A model generated the notes under the pieces. That model searched no databases. It had not been told where the DNA came from and saw only the letters and a list, made by a program, of their open reading frames with translations. Shown piece after piece: positions 10,405 to 20,883 of a stretch of 64,000 nt of DNA; within the stretch, counting starts at the first letter, position 1; each line of letters starts with the position of its first letter. Source of the DNA: Emcibacter sp. (GTDB lineage Bacteria; Pseudomonadota; Alphaproteobacteria; Sphingomonadales; Emcibacteraceae); contig JAJFIQ010000019.1 of the NCBI GenBank assembly GCA_021774785.1, positions 806,001-870,000 of the forward strand, in the 5' to 3' direction. The position numbers and the translations under genes were made by a program.

Positions 10405-11664
10405 ATGACAGGATTTTGCCGCGACTGCTTATCTGATTTTGACGCCGTGACGGCGGATGAACGATGCCCTGCCTGCGGTAGCCCCAGAATTTTGAACCAC
10501 CCTGAATTAAGGGAATTAACACTCGCCCATATAGATTGTGACGCTTTTTATGCCAGTGTTGAAAAGCGGGACAAGCCAGAGTTGATCTCTAAACCCCTGA
10601 TAATTGGTGGCGGCAAACGAGGCGTTGTCTCCACCTGTTGCTATATCGCGCGCACGTTCGGTGTTCATTCCGCCATGCCCATGTTTCAAGCCAGAAAACT
10701 TTGCCCAGAGGCGGTTATTATTTCAGCAAATATGAATAAATATGCTGCCGTAAGCAAGCATATACGGGTAATTTTTAACAAGATGTCACCCAGTATTGAA
10801 CCTCTGTCTATTGATGAGGCCTTCATTGACCTATCGGGTACAGAAAAACTCCACGGGACATATCCTGCCAAAACAATCGCCCATGCTGTTCAACAAATCG
10901 AAGATGATATCGGAATTACTGTATCTGTGGGACTTAGCTATAATAAATTTTTGGCAAAACTTGCATCCGATTTTGATAAACCTCGGGGTTTTTCCATCAT
11001 TGGCCGCGCACAGGCAAAAGACGTTCTGGCCCCTCTGCCTATCTCAAAAATATGGGGTGTGGGAAAAGTCATGCAAAGGAAAATAAACCGCAATGGCATC
11101 ATCCAGATCGGGCAATTACAACATCTTGATAAAAAACATTTAATCCAAAAATATGGAATAATGGGGGAACGTCTATATCACTTCTCACGGGGGGAAGACA
11201 GCCGATATATCAATAGCAAAAGCAAGGTAAAAAGCATATCCAATGAGATCACCCTAAACAAAGACTTGTCCGGTTATGACGAACTGAAATTGCTGCTTTG
11301 GCCCCTTTGTGAAAAAGTCTCCGCACGGCTGAAAGATAAAATCAAAGCGGGAAATGTCATCACTTTAAAGTTGAAGACAACCTCTTTCCGGCAAATCACG
11401 CGTTCAACCACACTAGACAGCCCTACCCAAATGGCAGAAATGTTATTTGACGTTGGAAAACATATGCTAAAAGCCGAATGTGGGGGGCTTGAATATCGTC
11501 TGATTGGGATTGGCGTTTCCGGACTTTGCGGCATTGAACAGGCTGACCAGCCGGACCTTATTGATACGTGGCGCACGCAAAAAATTCAAACCGAACGATT
11601 AATGGATAATATTCGTGATAAATATGGTAAGGATGTCATAAAAAAAGGTCGTAACCTGTTGTAA
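10405..11664 (+). CDS. dinB: DNA polymerase IV with N-terminal zinc-ribbon-like extension
   Basis: IDCDAFYASVEKRD, SIDEAFIDLSG, SVGLSYNKFLAKLASD; N-terminal CxxC...CxxC. Confidence 0.95.
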   Translation: MTGFCRDCLSDFDAVTADERCPACGSPRILNHPELRELTLAHIDCDAFYASVEKRDKPELISKPLIIGGGKRGVVSTCCYIARTFGVHSAMPMFQARKLCPEAVIISANMNKYAAVSKHIRVIFNKMSPSIEPLSIDEAFIDLSGTEKLHGTYPAKTIAHAVQQIEDDIGITVSVGLSYNKFLAKLASDFDKPRGFSIIGRAQAKDVLAPLPISKIWGVGKVMQRKINRNGIIQIGQLQHLDKKHLIQKYGIMGERLYHFSRGEDSRYINSKSKVKSISNEITLNKDLSGYDELKLLLWPLCEKVSARLKDKIKAGNVITLKLKTTSFRQITRSTTLDSPTQMAEMLFDVGKHMLKAECGGLEYRLIGIGVSGLCGIEQADQPDLIDTWRTQKIQTERLMDNIRDKYGKDVIKKGRNLL

Positions 11665-11673
11665 GGGATAACC

Positions 11674-13251
11674 ATGATAAAATTCATTTCACTCGTAATA
11701 TTTTTAACTACCATACAAACGTCACAGGCCATAGAGGCCGAAGTGCCGGATAGAACAGACGGTGAAGGGCAATATAACCGACTGATACTCCGGGGCGGAT
11801 ATGTCATTGATGGCACCGGTGCCCCCCCTTTCGGCCCAGTCGATATTGTTATCGAAAAAGACAAAATTACCGAAATCAGGAATGTGGGAGCACCGGGTGT
11901 TGCCATTGCCCCTGATGGGCGGCCAAAAAAAGGTGACCGTGAAATTGATACTCACGGTAAATTTATTTTACCCGGGTTTATTGACCTTCATAGCCATATT
12001 CATTCTCTGGATAGTGAACAGGGGGTTTCACCTGACTATATTTTCAAGCTACAGCTTGGCCACGGTATTACGACCATTCGCAGTCTGGGTTCAGGCGGCG
12101 ACGAGCGTATCGTCGATTTTAAGAAACGCAGCGCCAAAAATGAAATCACAGCACCCCGTATTGTCGCTTATCCGATTTTTTACGGCATTAACAGTCCCGA
12201 AGCCGCCCGTAAACGGGTTAAAGAAATTAAGAAAAATGGCGGGGATGGCATTAAATTCTTTGGTTCACCCGCAGAAATACTATGGGCCGCACTGGATGAA
12301 GCAAAAAAACAAGGTCTGCAAACAACCATGCATCACGCCCAGCTTGATGTCACCCATGCCAATGTCTTGACAACCTCCGCCCATGGTCTGAACAGTATGG
12401 AACATTGGTATGGCCTACCGGAAGCCTTGTTTGAGGATAAAATCATACAGGACTACCCTACCGATTATATCTATAACAATGAACAGGATCGTTTCGGCCA
12501 GGCGGGTCGCCTTTGGAAGCAAGCAGCAAAACCGGGTAGTAAAAAGTGGAACGCGGTGATGGAAACCTTGCTGGCGAGAGATTTCGCCCTTGATCCCACT
12601 TTCACCATATATCTCGCAAGTCGGGACCTGATGCGCATGAGCAGGGCAATCTGGCATGATACCTATACCATGCCAGTCTTATGGAATTTTTACCGCCCGA
12701 ACCGGCATTCACATGGTTCTTTCTGGTATGATTGGACGACGCAGGATGAGCTGGAATGGAAAAATAACTATAATTTATGGATGCAATTCATCAATGACTA
12801 TAAGAACCGTGGTGGCAAGGTGGGGCTTGGTAGTGATACGGGATATATCTATAGCCTCTATGGTTTTGGTTATATTCAGGAAATGGAATTGATGCAGGAA
12901 GCAGGCTTCCATCCCCTGGAGGTCATAAGGGCCGCGACCCAGATCGGGGCACAGATCATAAAAAAGGATACGGAGGTCGGCACTATTCAGGTGGGCAAGA
13001 AAGCTGATTTTGTAATTGTAGACGAAAATCCGGTCCATAACCTGAAAGTCCTCTATGGCACGGGTGCCATAAAACTCAACGATGATACGGGCAAAGTTGA
13101 ACGGGTCGGCGGCGTGCGGTGGACGATCAAAGATGGCATCGTTTACGATGCTTTCAAGCTTAGGGCCGATGTGAAAAAAATGGTACGCGAAGCGAAGATA
13201 AAGGCGGGCATTTCCCTTGATAAACCCCTGAGCGTTTCTGATGTGAAATGA
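11674..13251 (+). CDS. secreted metal-dependent amidohydrolase
   Basis: signal peptide, GFIDLHSHIHS, GLGSDTGY, GKKADFVIVDENP. Confidence 0.85.
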   Translation: MIKFISLVIFLTTIQTSQAIEAEVPDRTDGEGQYNRLILRGGYVIDGTGAPPFGPVDIVIEKDKITEIRNVGAPGVAIAPDGRPKKGDREIDTHGKFILPGFIDLHSHIHSLDSEQGVSPDYIFKLQLGHGITTIRSLGSGGDERIVDFKKRSAKNEITAPRIVAYPIFYGINSPEAARKRVKEIKKNGGDGIKFFGSPAEILWAALDEAKKQGLQTTMHHAQLDVTHANVLTTSAHGLNSMEHWYGLPEALFEDKIIQDYPTDYIYNNEQDRFGQAGRLWKQAAKPGSKKWNAVMETLLARDFALDPTFTIYLASRDLMRMSRAIWHDTYTMPVLWNFYRPNRHSHGSFWYDWTTQDELEWKNNYNLWMQFINDYKNRGGKVGLGSDTGYIYSLYGFGYIQEMELMQEAGFHPLEVIRAATQIGAQIIKKDTEVGTIQVGKKADFVIVDENPVHNLKVLYGTGAIKLNDDTGKVERVGGVRWTIKDGIVYDAFKLRADVKKMVREAKIKAGISLDKPLSVSDVK

Positions 13252-13601
13252 CACGGGAAGAATTTGACCACTATTGCAAAAGCCTGAAATCAGCGACCCA
13301 TGTTGTTCAATGGCGGGGGGCTTCGGTTTGGAAAATTGGCGGCAAGATTTTTGCCATACATCCTGACCTTGGTGAGGATCAGAAACATAAGCTTAGTTTT
13401 AAATGTTCTAACCTCAGTTACCAAATACTCTGTGAATTGCCGGGAATTGTCCCGGCCCCTTATCTTGCCCGCGCCAAATGGGTACAAATCCAAACGGCAG
13501 AGGCCATGAATCATGAGGATATATGCGACTATATAAAAACCGCTTATGATATCATCAGCAATAAACTTCCCCGTAATAAAAAATCAGAGCTGGGAATCTG
13601 A
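13248..13601 (+). CDS. MmcQ/YjbR family DNA-binding protein
   Basis: ATHVVQWRGASVWKIGGKIFA...; ATGA overlap with upstream gene. Confidence 0.8.
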   Translation: MTREEFDHYCKSLKSATHVVQWRGASVWKIGGKIFAIHPDLGEDQKHKLSFKCSNLSYQILCELPGIVPAPYLARAKWVQIQTAEAMNHEDICDYIKTAYDIISNKLPRNKKSELGI

Positions 13602-13663
13602 TTCTCCCAATATTATTAATACGTTATGGTTAACAAATATTAACCATATGGGGTGACATTTTT

Positions 13664-13688
13664 ACCCTGCAAAGCAGGTAATTTTTTC
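13664..13688 (+). terminator. rho-independent terminator
   Basis: CCTGC-AAA-GCAGG followed by TAATTTTTT. Confidence 0.65.
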
Positions 13689-13798
13689 CTTCAACGACAT
13701 AAAATCAATGTTTTTCCTTTAAAATCAATGACTTAATAATTGGCACGATGTTTGCTCTTATATTTCAGTGACGATATAACCAGAATATAGGAACTATT

Positions 13799-14488
13799 AT
13801 GAACATTTATACCAGTCCCATGAAACCGCAAGATACGGTACCCGCTAATGAAATTAATAAGTTAGCCGATGAACTGCTGATGAATTTCAAGGTATCGGGA
13901 AAAAACCTGTCGACCAAAAGCTGGGATATATTGGCAGAAATTCTGGATTTTGTTGTTGAAGCCGAGCAAACCATAGCAGAGCAAAGCGAACGTATCGAAA
14001 AACTTGAAGTCATGACGTCCACAGACCCCCTGACAGGTCTTTTAAACCGTCGGGGTATTATGCAGGAACTGGAAAATGCTGTTGCCACGGCTGAACGCCA
14101 TGGTGAACCGGCACTCTTTGTCTATATTGATCTGGATCGATTTAAACATATCAATGACACTTACGGTCATGCTGTAGGCGATGCAAAATTAAAATTTGTT
14201 GCAGAATCTTTAACATCTTCCATTCGTCAGACCGATTATGCCGCACGTCTGGGGGGCGATGAATTCGCCCTGCTTTTGAAACATTCTGAATTTGAAGGCG
14301 GCAAGCACCGCACCCGCTTCATCCAACAGCAGTTAAACTTTGCCAAATTCAGCCATAAACAGCATGTAATTCCGGTCCGGGCCAGCTTTGGAATTGCTGA
14401 AATATCACCCGGCATTAAATTAGACGACATCATTAAAATTGCTGACAGGCAAATGTATCGCAATAAGTCAGCCCGCGCCTATAGCTAG
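13799..14488 (+). CDS. GGDEF domain diguanylate cyclase with N-terminal coiled coil
   Basis: DPLTGLLNRRG, RLGGDEFALLL. Confidence 0.92.
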   Translation: MNIYTSPMKPQDTVPANEINKLADELLMNFKVSGKNLSTKSWDILAEILDFVVEAEQTIAEQSERIEKLEVMTSTDPLTGLLNRRGIMQELENAVATAERHGEPALFVYIDLDRFKHINDTYGHAVGDAKLKFVAESLTSSIRQTDYAARLGGDEFALLLKHSEFEGGKHRTRFIQQQLNFAKFSHKQHVIPVRASFGIAEISPGIKLDDIIKIADRQMYRNKSARAYS

Positions 14489-14547
14489 AGTTTTCTGATT
14501 GCTTCTTTTCTTCTTTTCTTTGTCAGTGTATTCTGTCATCAGACATT

Positions 14548-15042
14548 ATGAAAAAGGAAAAGAATACGATTATGAGTAATATGTACGAAGAAAACCTTGA
14601 AAAGCTGGGAATAGTGCTTCCCACGCCCGTACCGCCAGTGGCCAATTATGTTCCCTTTGTCCAGACAGGCAACCTGCTATCCATTTCCGGCCAGATTCCT
14701 GTAGATTCTGAAGGTATGTTTCCTTATATCGGTAAGGTTGGTGTGGAAATCAGCGAAGGAGACGCGGTTAAAGCCGCCCGCCTCTGTGCTATCAATATCA
14801 TAAGTCAGGCTAGAGTAGCCTGCGGCGGCGACCTGAGCCGCATTATTCGCATCGTAAAACTGGGGGCATTTGTCAATTGTATTAACAGTTTTGCGGGCCA
14901 GCCTACCATTATAAACGGGGCCAGTGATCTCATGGTTGATGTTTTTGGCCAAGCCGGAAAACATTCCCGTTCAGCAGTTGGAACAAACGCCCTACCCCTA
15001 AATGTTCCTGTTGAAATTGACGCCCTTATAGAAATTTCTTAA
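14548..15042 (+). CDS. RidA/YjgF-like family protein
   Basis: YVPFVQTGNLLSISGQIP, AARLCAINIISQ; alternative start at 14572. Confidence 0.85.
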   Translation: MKKEKNTIMSNMYEENLEKLGIVLPTPVPPVANYVPFVQTGNLLSISGQIPVDSEGMFPYIGKVGVEISEGDAVKAARLCAINIISQARVACGGDLSRIIRIVKLGAFVNCINSFAGQPTIINGASDLMVDVFGQAGKHSRSAVGTNALPLNVPVEIDALIEIS

Positions 15043-15043
15043 A

Positions 15044-15769
15044 GTGCAATATCAAAATTTGATAAATACTCCTTTTGCCCATCGTGGTCTTCATGGACCT
15101 AAAAGCGGCCATGTGGAAAACTCCCTTACGGCTTTTAAGGCAGCTAATGCCCGTGGTCATGGTTTTGAGCTTGATGTATTATTGAGCCACGATGGTAAGG
15201 CAATGGTATATCATGATGTCTCGCTCAACCGACTAACGGGGCGCTCGGGCGATATTGATGACTTTACGGCTCAACAACTGTCGGCCATTACCTTAACAGG
15301 GTCAGATGATGTCATTTTGACGCTGGAAAAGATATTAGATAATATTGACCAGAAATATCCTGTCCTGATAGAAATAAAAGGTGACCAAGGGCGGCCCGAT
15401 CAAATTGCACAGGCGGTATTTAAGGACATCTGCGACTATAACGGCCCTGTGGCCGTTATGTCTTTCTACCCCGGTATTATTTTATGGTTTCAAAAACATG
15501 CACCAAAAATACTGCGTGGCCTTGTTGCGACCAGTATAAATGACGGGGAAATGCCTGAGAAATATTTTTCTACACCAACACAGAAATCATATATTGATGA
15601 TCTGGCAGTTGATTTTATTGCATATGATATAAGGGCCTTACCCAATGAGGTCACAGAATATTGTCGAGGGAAGAATATCCCTGTGTTAACCTGGACGGTA
15701 CGTACAGAAGACTTGCAGCAAAAAGCACGTCTGTATACTGACAATAGCATCTATGAAAATCTGGATTGA
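15044..15769 (+). CDS. glycerophosphodiester phosphodiesterase (GTG start)
   Basis: FAHRGLHG, ENSLTAFKAA, ELDVLLSHDGKAMVYHD. Confidence 0.92.
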   Translation: MQYQNLINTPFAHRGLHGPKSGHVENSLTAFKAANARGHGFELDVLLSHDGKAMVYHDVSLNRLTGRSGDIDDFTAQQLSAITLTGSDDVILTLEKILDNIDQKYPVLIEIKGDQGRPDQIAQAVFKDICDYNGPVAVMSFYPGIILWFQKHAPKILRGLVATSINDGEMPEKYFSTPTQKSYIDDLAVDFIAYDIRALPNEVTEYCRGKNIPVLTWTVRTEDLQQKARLYTDNSIYENLD

Positions 15770-16923
15770 TGAGCATATACCAACCCCAAATCATTACCAG
15801 CCTGTCCGAGGTTTCGGAAAAAGGCTGGAATGATTGCTGTTATAATGACAATACAGGTCATAATCCTTTTCTATCCTATCAATTCCTGAAGGCTTTGGAG
15901 GAAAGCGGCTGCGCCACCGCTAAAACCGGATGGCAGGCCCAGCATATTATCATTCACAAAGACAATATAATTGTTGGTGTAATGCCGCTTTATTTGAAAA
16001 GCCATTCCCATGGTGAATATGTCTTTGATCATCCCTGGGCTAACGCCTATCACAATGCGGGCGGGAAATATTATCCTAAACTACAATGTTCAACCCCCTT
16101 CACCCCTGTTACCGGGCGTAAGCTGATGACCCTTCCGAGTGAGAATGAAAAGGAAATATGTACTCTGCTGCTTGAGATGGCCATTGCATTAGCAAAAAAG
16201 TTTGAAATTTCATCCCTGCATGTAACCTTTGCTGAGGAACGTGAATGGGATTTAATGGCAAATCATGGTTTTCTGAAACGACTGGACCAACAATTCCATT
16301 GGCTAAATATGGAGTATGGCTGTTTTGATGACTTCCTGGCGGCTTTATCTTCCCGAAAAAGAAAAAATATCCGCAAGGAAAGAAAACAGGCTGTTGCTGA
16401 AGATATTGAAATCGAAGTATTGACGGGAAAAGACATTACCGAATATCACTGGGATAACTATTTTAAATTTTATCTAGATACGAGCAACCGAAAATGGGGG
16501 CAACCCTATTTAAACAGGATTTTTTTCTCGCTTCTCGGATCATATATGTCCGAGAAAGTCGTTTTAATTATGTGCAAGCGTCACAACAGATATATCGCAG
16601 GGGCGCTGAATCTTATTAGTGATGACACGTTATATGGCCGTTACTGGGGAGCAGTTGAAGACCATCGATACCTTCATTTTGAGGTATGCTACTATCAGGC
16701 CATCGACTATGCTATCAGACATGGCCTGAAAAAGGTTGAGGCCGGCGCACAGGGGGAACATAAACTGGCTCGCGGCTATCTGCCCACATCCACCTATAGC
16801 GCCCACTGGATCAACAATCCATCATTCCGCAATGCAATAGCTGATTATCTGATCCATGAAAGGGATGCCATCCTTCAGGATCAGGAAATCCTGACGTCCT
16901 TCGCCCCGTTTAAAAAAGACTAG
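15766..16923 (+). CDS. FemAB-like/GNAT-fold protein (COG3146 type)
   Basis: FEISSLHVTF, RKRKNIRKERKQ, GRYWGAVEDHRYLHFEVCYYQAIDYAI, GAQGEHKLARGY. Confidence 0.85.
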   Translation: MMSIYQPQIITSLSEVSEKGWNDCCYNDNTGHNPFLSYQFLKALEESGCATAKTGWQAQHIIIHKDNIIVGVMPLYLKSHSHGEYVFDHPWANAYHNAGGKYYPKLQCSTPFTPVTGRKLMTLPSENEKEICTLLLEMAIALAKKFEISSLHVTFAEEREWDLMANHGFLKRLDQQFHWLNMEYGCFDDFLAALSSRKRKNIRKERKQAVAEDIEIEVLTGKDITEYHWDNYFKFYLDTSNRKWGQPYLNRIFFSLLGSYMSEKVVLIMCKRHNRYIAGALNLISDDTLYGRYWGAVEDHRYLHFEVCYYQAIDYAIRHGLKKVEAGAQGEHKLARGYLPTSTYSAHWINNPSFRNAIADYLIHERDAILQDQEILTSFAPFKKD

Positions 16924-16934
16924 GGCTGAGATAT

Positions 16935-17357
16935 TTAATTACTCGGCTTAGGTTTCTTTTCATATTCAACAAATTTGCTCAATCCGCAAAACCCACCTGT
17001 AGCAGAACCATGGGCATCAAAGACTGAGATTACATCATAATCACAAAGTTGGAAATGAGATACATTGTAACTAAAAGTTCCTTCAGAACCAAGACGGGAA
17101 CAGCGATGTTTCAGCGTATTCAAATATACTTTTTTCCCTTTCATGAAAAAAAGAATATTGTAATCATCAATAGCTCTGCTGGTATCTACATTTCTTAAAC
17201 TGAGGCATTTTTCAATTTTCCCGGTTTTCTCGTAGCTCATTAACGCTTTTTCAAGCCCAGCCTCATCTTTACCACTGGCATATAATGAAATAGGGGTAAA
17301 GGTTGCGGATAGAACAAAAGCAAGAGACGTTACAGAAGTAAGTATTTTTTTAAGCAT
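16935..17357 (-). CDS. secreted four-Cys protein, DUF6491-like (paralog A)
   Basis: signal peptide; IDDYNILFFMKGKKVYLNTLKHRCSRLG; tandem with the next gene. Confidence 0.65.
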   Translation of the reverse strand: MLKKILTSVTSLAFVLSATFTPISLYASGKDEAGLEKALMSYEKTGKIEKCLSLRNVDTSRAIDDYNILFFMKGKKVYLNTLKHRCSRLGSEGTFSYNVSHFQLCDYDVISVFDAHGSATGGFCGLSKFVEYEKKPKPSN

Positions 17358-17466
17358 TAGCCTGTTCCTTAAATATAACGTTTATACCCATAGTGACTAT
17401 ACTATATCTCACCTAAATTCCGAATGAACAAACCGTGACTACAGCGTGAAACCTTTTGATTTCCGC

Positions 17467-17871
17467 CTATTCTTTTTTGGGTTTCTTTTTATATTCTATG
17501 AATTTTCCTAAACCACAGGATGGTCCCTGAATATTACTGTTTGAATCAAATACTGTAATGATATCCACATTGCAGAGTTGGTTGATAGAAAGCCTGTAAC
17601 TAAACGACTTTTCAAACCCGAGACGCGAACAACGGTGAGGCAGTGTATTTAGGTAAGCTTTTTTACCCTTCATGATAAAAAGAATATTATAATCGTCAAT
17701 TACTCTGCTTGAATAGATGCGAGACAATTGAACACATCTTTCAATTTTCCCGGTTTTCTCGTATTTTTCCAGAGCTTTAGCCAATTTATCCTGATCATTA
17801 TCAGCAGCCATGCCAACAAGGGGCATGAAAGACAAACTTAGCGCTAAAATAAATAATTTTTTAAACATCAA
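17467..17871 (-). CDS. secreted four-Cys protein, DUF6491-like (paralog B)
   Basis: signal peptide; VIDDYNILFIMKGKKAYLNTLPHRCSRLG. Confidence 0.65.
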   Translation of the reverse strand: MMFKKLFILALSLSFMPLVGMAADNDQDKLAKALEKYEKTGKIERCVQLSRIYSSRVIDDYNILFIMKGKKAYLNTLPHRCSRLGFEKSFSYRLSINQLCNVDIITVFDSNSNIQGPSCGLGKFIEYKKKPKKE

Positions 17872-17969
17872 TCTCTTCCTTTAATGGTTTTATTGCCATT
17901 ACGGAAGATTATACAACTTCGCACATGAATTCCAAATGAACAGAAGCGTTAAAGTGGAATATTCAAAGA

Positions 17970-20285
17970 TTATTTCACATATTCTTTTGGCTTATCAGAA
18001 CTTTCATCGGTGATTTTCTTGATTGGTGCTGATGCTGGCTCAATATCGAATATCAATTTACTATCTTTTACCCGGACCAGAACCTCGCCACCGTCCACCA
18101 GTTTGCCAAACAGAAGTTCGTTTGCCAATGGTTTCTTGACATATTCCTGTATGGTTCTGGCAAGCGGGCGCGCACCATACAACGGGTCATAACCTTTTTC
18201 AGACAACCATGTTTTTGCCGCCGGCGTTAAACTAATATGCACCTTACGGTCTTCCAGCTGCATTTCCAGTTCCAGAACGAATTTTTCAACTACCTGCCCC
18301 ATAACCGCAAGTGACAAGTTTTTAAAGGGAACCGTGGCATCAAGCCGGTTTCTGAATTCAGGGGTGAAAAGCTTTTTAATGGCTTCTTCTGCATCGCCTT
18401 CACGGACGTTGGCACCAAAACCAATAGCCTCCTTGCTCATTTCCATGGCACCGGCATTGGTTGTCATTACAAGGATCACATTGCGGAAATCAATTTTCTT
18501 ACCGTTACTATCGGTTAACTTACCGTGGTCCATGACCTGTAACAGGATATTATAGATGTCAGGATGTGCTTTTTCTATCTCATCCAACAGTATGACACAA
18601 TGTGGCGACTGATCCACGGCATCGGTCAAAAGACCACCCTGATCATAACCCACATAACCGGGTGGCGCACCAATCAGACGGGAAACGGAATGCCGCTCCA
18701 TATATTCTGACATATCGAACCGGTGTAATTCCAGTCCCAAAAGGCTGGCCATTTGCTTGGTGACCTCAGTTTTACCGACACCCGTGGGGCCACAGAATAA
18801 ATAACAGCCAATGGGCTTGTCATCCTGCCGCAAACCAGCTCTGGACAGCCGTATGGCGTCTGTCAGCACCTCAATGGCCTTATCCTGACCATATATGACC
18901 CGTTTCAGGTCAGTATCAATGCTGGCGAGTATGGCCGTATCATCCTTGGATACAGATTTCGCCGGAATACGAGCAATTTTGGAAACCACCACTTCCACAT
19001 CCTCAACAGAAATTTCCTTTTTGCGCTTTTCTGGCGGCAGAAGCATCTGCGAGGCACCAACTTCGTCAATAACATCGATGGATTTATCCGGCTGTTTCCG
19101 GTCATTAATATGACGCGAGGACAAATCAACAGCAGCTTCAATAACATCGTCGCTGTATTTCACACCGTGATGTTCTTCAAAATATTTTCTGAGCCCCTTG
19201 AGAATTTCCTTGGTTTCAGGGATGGTTGGTTCCTTAATATCAATTTTCTGAAAACGTCTGAGCAACGCCCGATCTTTTTCAAAGTGGGAACGATATTCCT
19301 TGTAAGTGGTGGATCCAATGCAACGTATGGCTCCTGATGACAAGGCTGGCTTCAGCATGTTTGAGGCATCCATAGCACCGCCACTGGTTGCCCCTGCACC
19401 AATTATGGTATGAATCTCGTCAATGAACAGAATGGCTCCTTCATGCTGTTCCACTTCTGAAATGACCGCCTTCAGACGTTCTTCAAAATCTCCTCGGTAA
19501 CGGGTTCCGGCAAGCAATGTTCCCATATCAAGACAGAAAATAGTCGCATTCTGTAGAACTTCCGGAACTTTCTTCTTTATAATATGCAGGGCCAGGCCTT
19601 CGGCTATGGCTGTTTTACCAACGCCGGGATCACCAACATAAAGCGGGTTATTCTTTGATCGACGGCATAGTATCTGTATGGTGCGCTCAACTTCATGCTC
19701 ACGACCGATAAGACGATCAATCTTGCCCTCACGCGCCTTCTGGTTCAAGTCAACGCAATATTTCTCCAACGCTGTTTCTTCACGCTCTTCTTCTTCAAAG
19801 GCTTCTTCTGTCCCGGTGGTTCCTTCTTCCTTTTCGGTTTTGCCCGCTGACTTAGCTAGTCCATGGGAAACATAACTTACCGCATCGAGCCTACTCATAT
19901 CATATTGTTGTAAGAAATAAACCGCATGACTTTCCCGCTCCGAAAAGAGCGCAATAAGAACATTGGCACCGGTTACTTCTTCCCGTCCGGAACTTTGTAC
20001 ATGCAGAATTGATCTTTGGATAACCCGCTGAAAACCGGATGTGGGGCTTGCATCACCGCCCTGCTCTGTTTTAATATTTTCAAGTTCCAGATCCAAGTAT
20101 GCCTTAATCTCAGCGCGAAGTTGGCGTACATTAACGTCACATGCCCTAAGCACCGCAACCGCGTCCTTATCATCCAGCAGCCCAAATAATAAATGTTCTA
20201 AGGTGGCAAATTCATGCTTGCGCAGATTGGCCTCACCAACAGCACGGTGAAGTGTATGTTCAAGATTTGGAGAAAATGTAGGCAT
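17970..20285 (-). CDS. clpA: ATP-dependent Clp protease ATP-binding subunit ClpA
   Basis: two AAA modules (GDPGVGKTAIAEGLA; GPTGVGKTEV), Clp N domain; downstream of clpS. Confidence 0.97.
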   Translation of the reverse strand: MPTFSPNLEHTLHRAVGEANLRKHEFATLEHLLFGLLDDKDAVAVLRACDVNVRQLRAEIKAYLDLELENIKTEQGGDASPTSGFQRVIQRSILHVQSSGREEVTGANVLIALFSERESHAVYFLQQYDMSRLDAVSYVSHGLAKSAGKTEKEEGTTGTEEAFEEEEREETALEKYCVDLNQKAREGKIDRLIGREHEVERTIQILCRRSKNNPLYVGDPGVGKTAIAEGLALHIIKKKVPEVLQNATIFCLDMGTLLAGTRYRGDFEERLKAVISEVEQHEGAILFIDEIHTIIGAGATSGGAMDASNMLKPALSSGAIRCIGSTTYKEYRSHFEKDRALLRRFQKIDIKEPTIPETKEILKGLRKYFEEHHGVKYSDDVIEAAVDLSSRHINDRKQPDKSIDVIDEVGASQMLLPPEKRKKEISVEDVEVVVSKIARIPAKSVSKDDTAILASIDTDLKRVIYGQDKAIEVLTDAIRLSRAGLRQDDKPIGCYLFCGPTGVGKTEVTKQMASLLGLELHRFDMSEYMERHSVSRLIGAPPGYVGYDQGGLLTDAVDQSPHCVILLDEIEKAHPDIYNILLQVMDHGKLTDSNGKKIDFRNVILVMTTNAGAMEMSKEAIGFGANVREGDAEEAIKKLFTPEFRNRLDATVPFKNLSLAVMGQVVEKFVLELEMQLEDRKVHISLTPAAKTWLSEKGYDPLYGARPLARTIQEYVKKPLANELLFGKLVDGGEVLVRVKDSKLIFDIEPASAPIKKITDESSDKPKEYVK

Positions 20286-20290
20286 GGTGG

Positions 20291-20617
20291 TTACTCCTTT
20301 TCCAAAGTACATTGCAGCGGATGATCATTGCGTCTTGCATTATCGATCACCTGCATTACCTTGGTTTCTGCTACTTCAAAACTATAAACGCCGCACAATC
20401 CGACCCCAGTTTGATGCACATTCAGCATAATCTGCACGGCTTCCTCTTCTGACTTTTGAAAATAGGTCAGAAGAATGTGAACAACGAAATCCATAGGGGT
20501 ATAATCGTCATTCAGCATAAGTACCTTATACATGGACGGTTTTTTGGTCTTGGGTCGGGTTTTGGTTAAAACACCGGTTTTACCCTTCCCTTCATCGTCC
20601 TTCTGATCTTTACTCAT
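20291..20617 (-). CDS. clpS: ClpS adaptor
   Basis: [40 protein letters not shown]. Confidence 0.97.
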   Translation of the reverse strand: MSKDQKDDEGKGKTGVLTKTRPKTKKPSMYKVLMLNDDYTPMDFVVHILLTYFQKSEEEAVQIMLNVHQTGVGLCGVYSFEVAETKVMQVIDNARRNDHPLQCTLEKE

Positions 20618-20814
20618 TGACCTGCCATTATTCTATTTGAACTTCGTATTTATATTAAATAGAAAGTCCACAGCAGATTTAAAGGCATTAGTGGAAATTT
20701 GCTGTAATAATTACCGCTAACTAAGGTTTTTCTTAATATATTTTATTCTTCTAATCCTAATGTAGCGTTAAATTTCCAAAACTTCCAGTTGGAATGGCAA
20801 GATGTTCGAAATGC

Positions 20815-20842
20815 AAAAAAAAGCCCGGCATAAAAGCCGGGC
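20815..20842 (-). terminator. rho-independent terminator of phasin gene
   Basis: GCCCGGC-TTTTAT-GCCGGGC plus T-run on minus strand. Confidence 0.85.
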
Positions 20843-20883
20843 CTGATACTTGGCAGTATCATAAACAATCCTGTTGGCAATAA

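Noticed and set aside
12775-13254. 159-aa minus-strand ORF
   Set aside because: Antisense shadow of the amidohydrolase gene.
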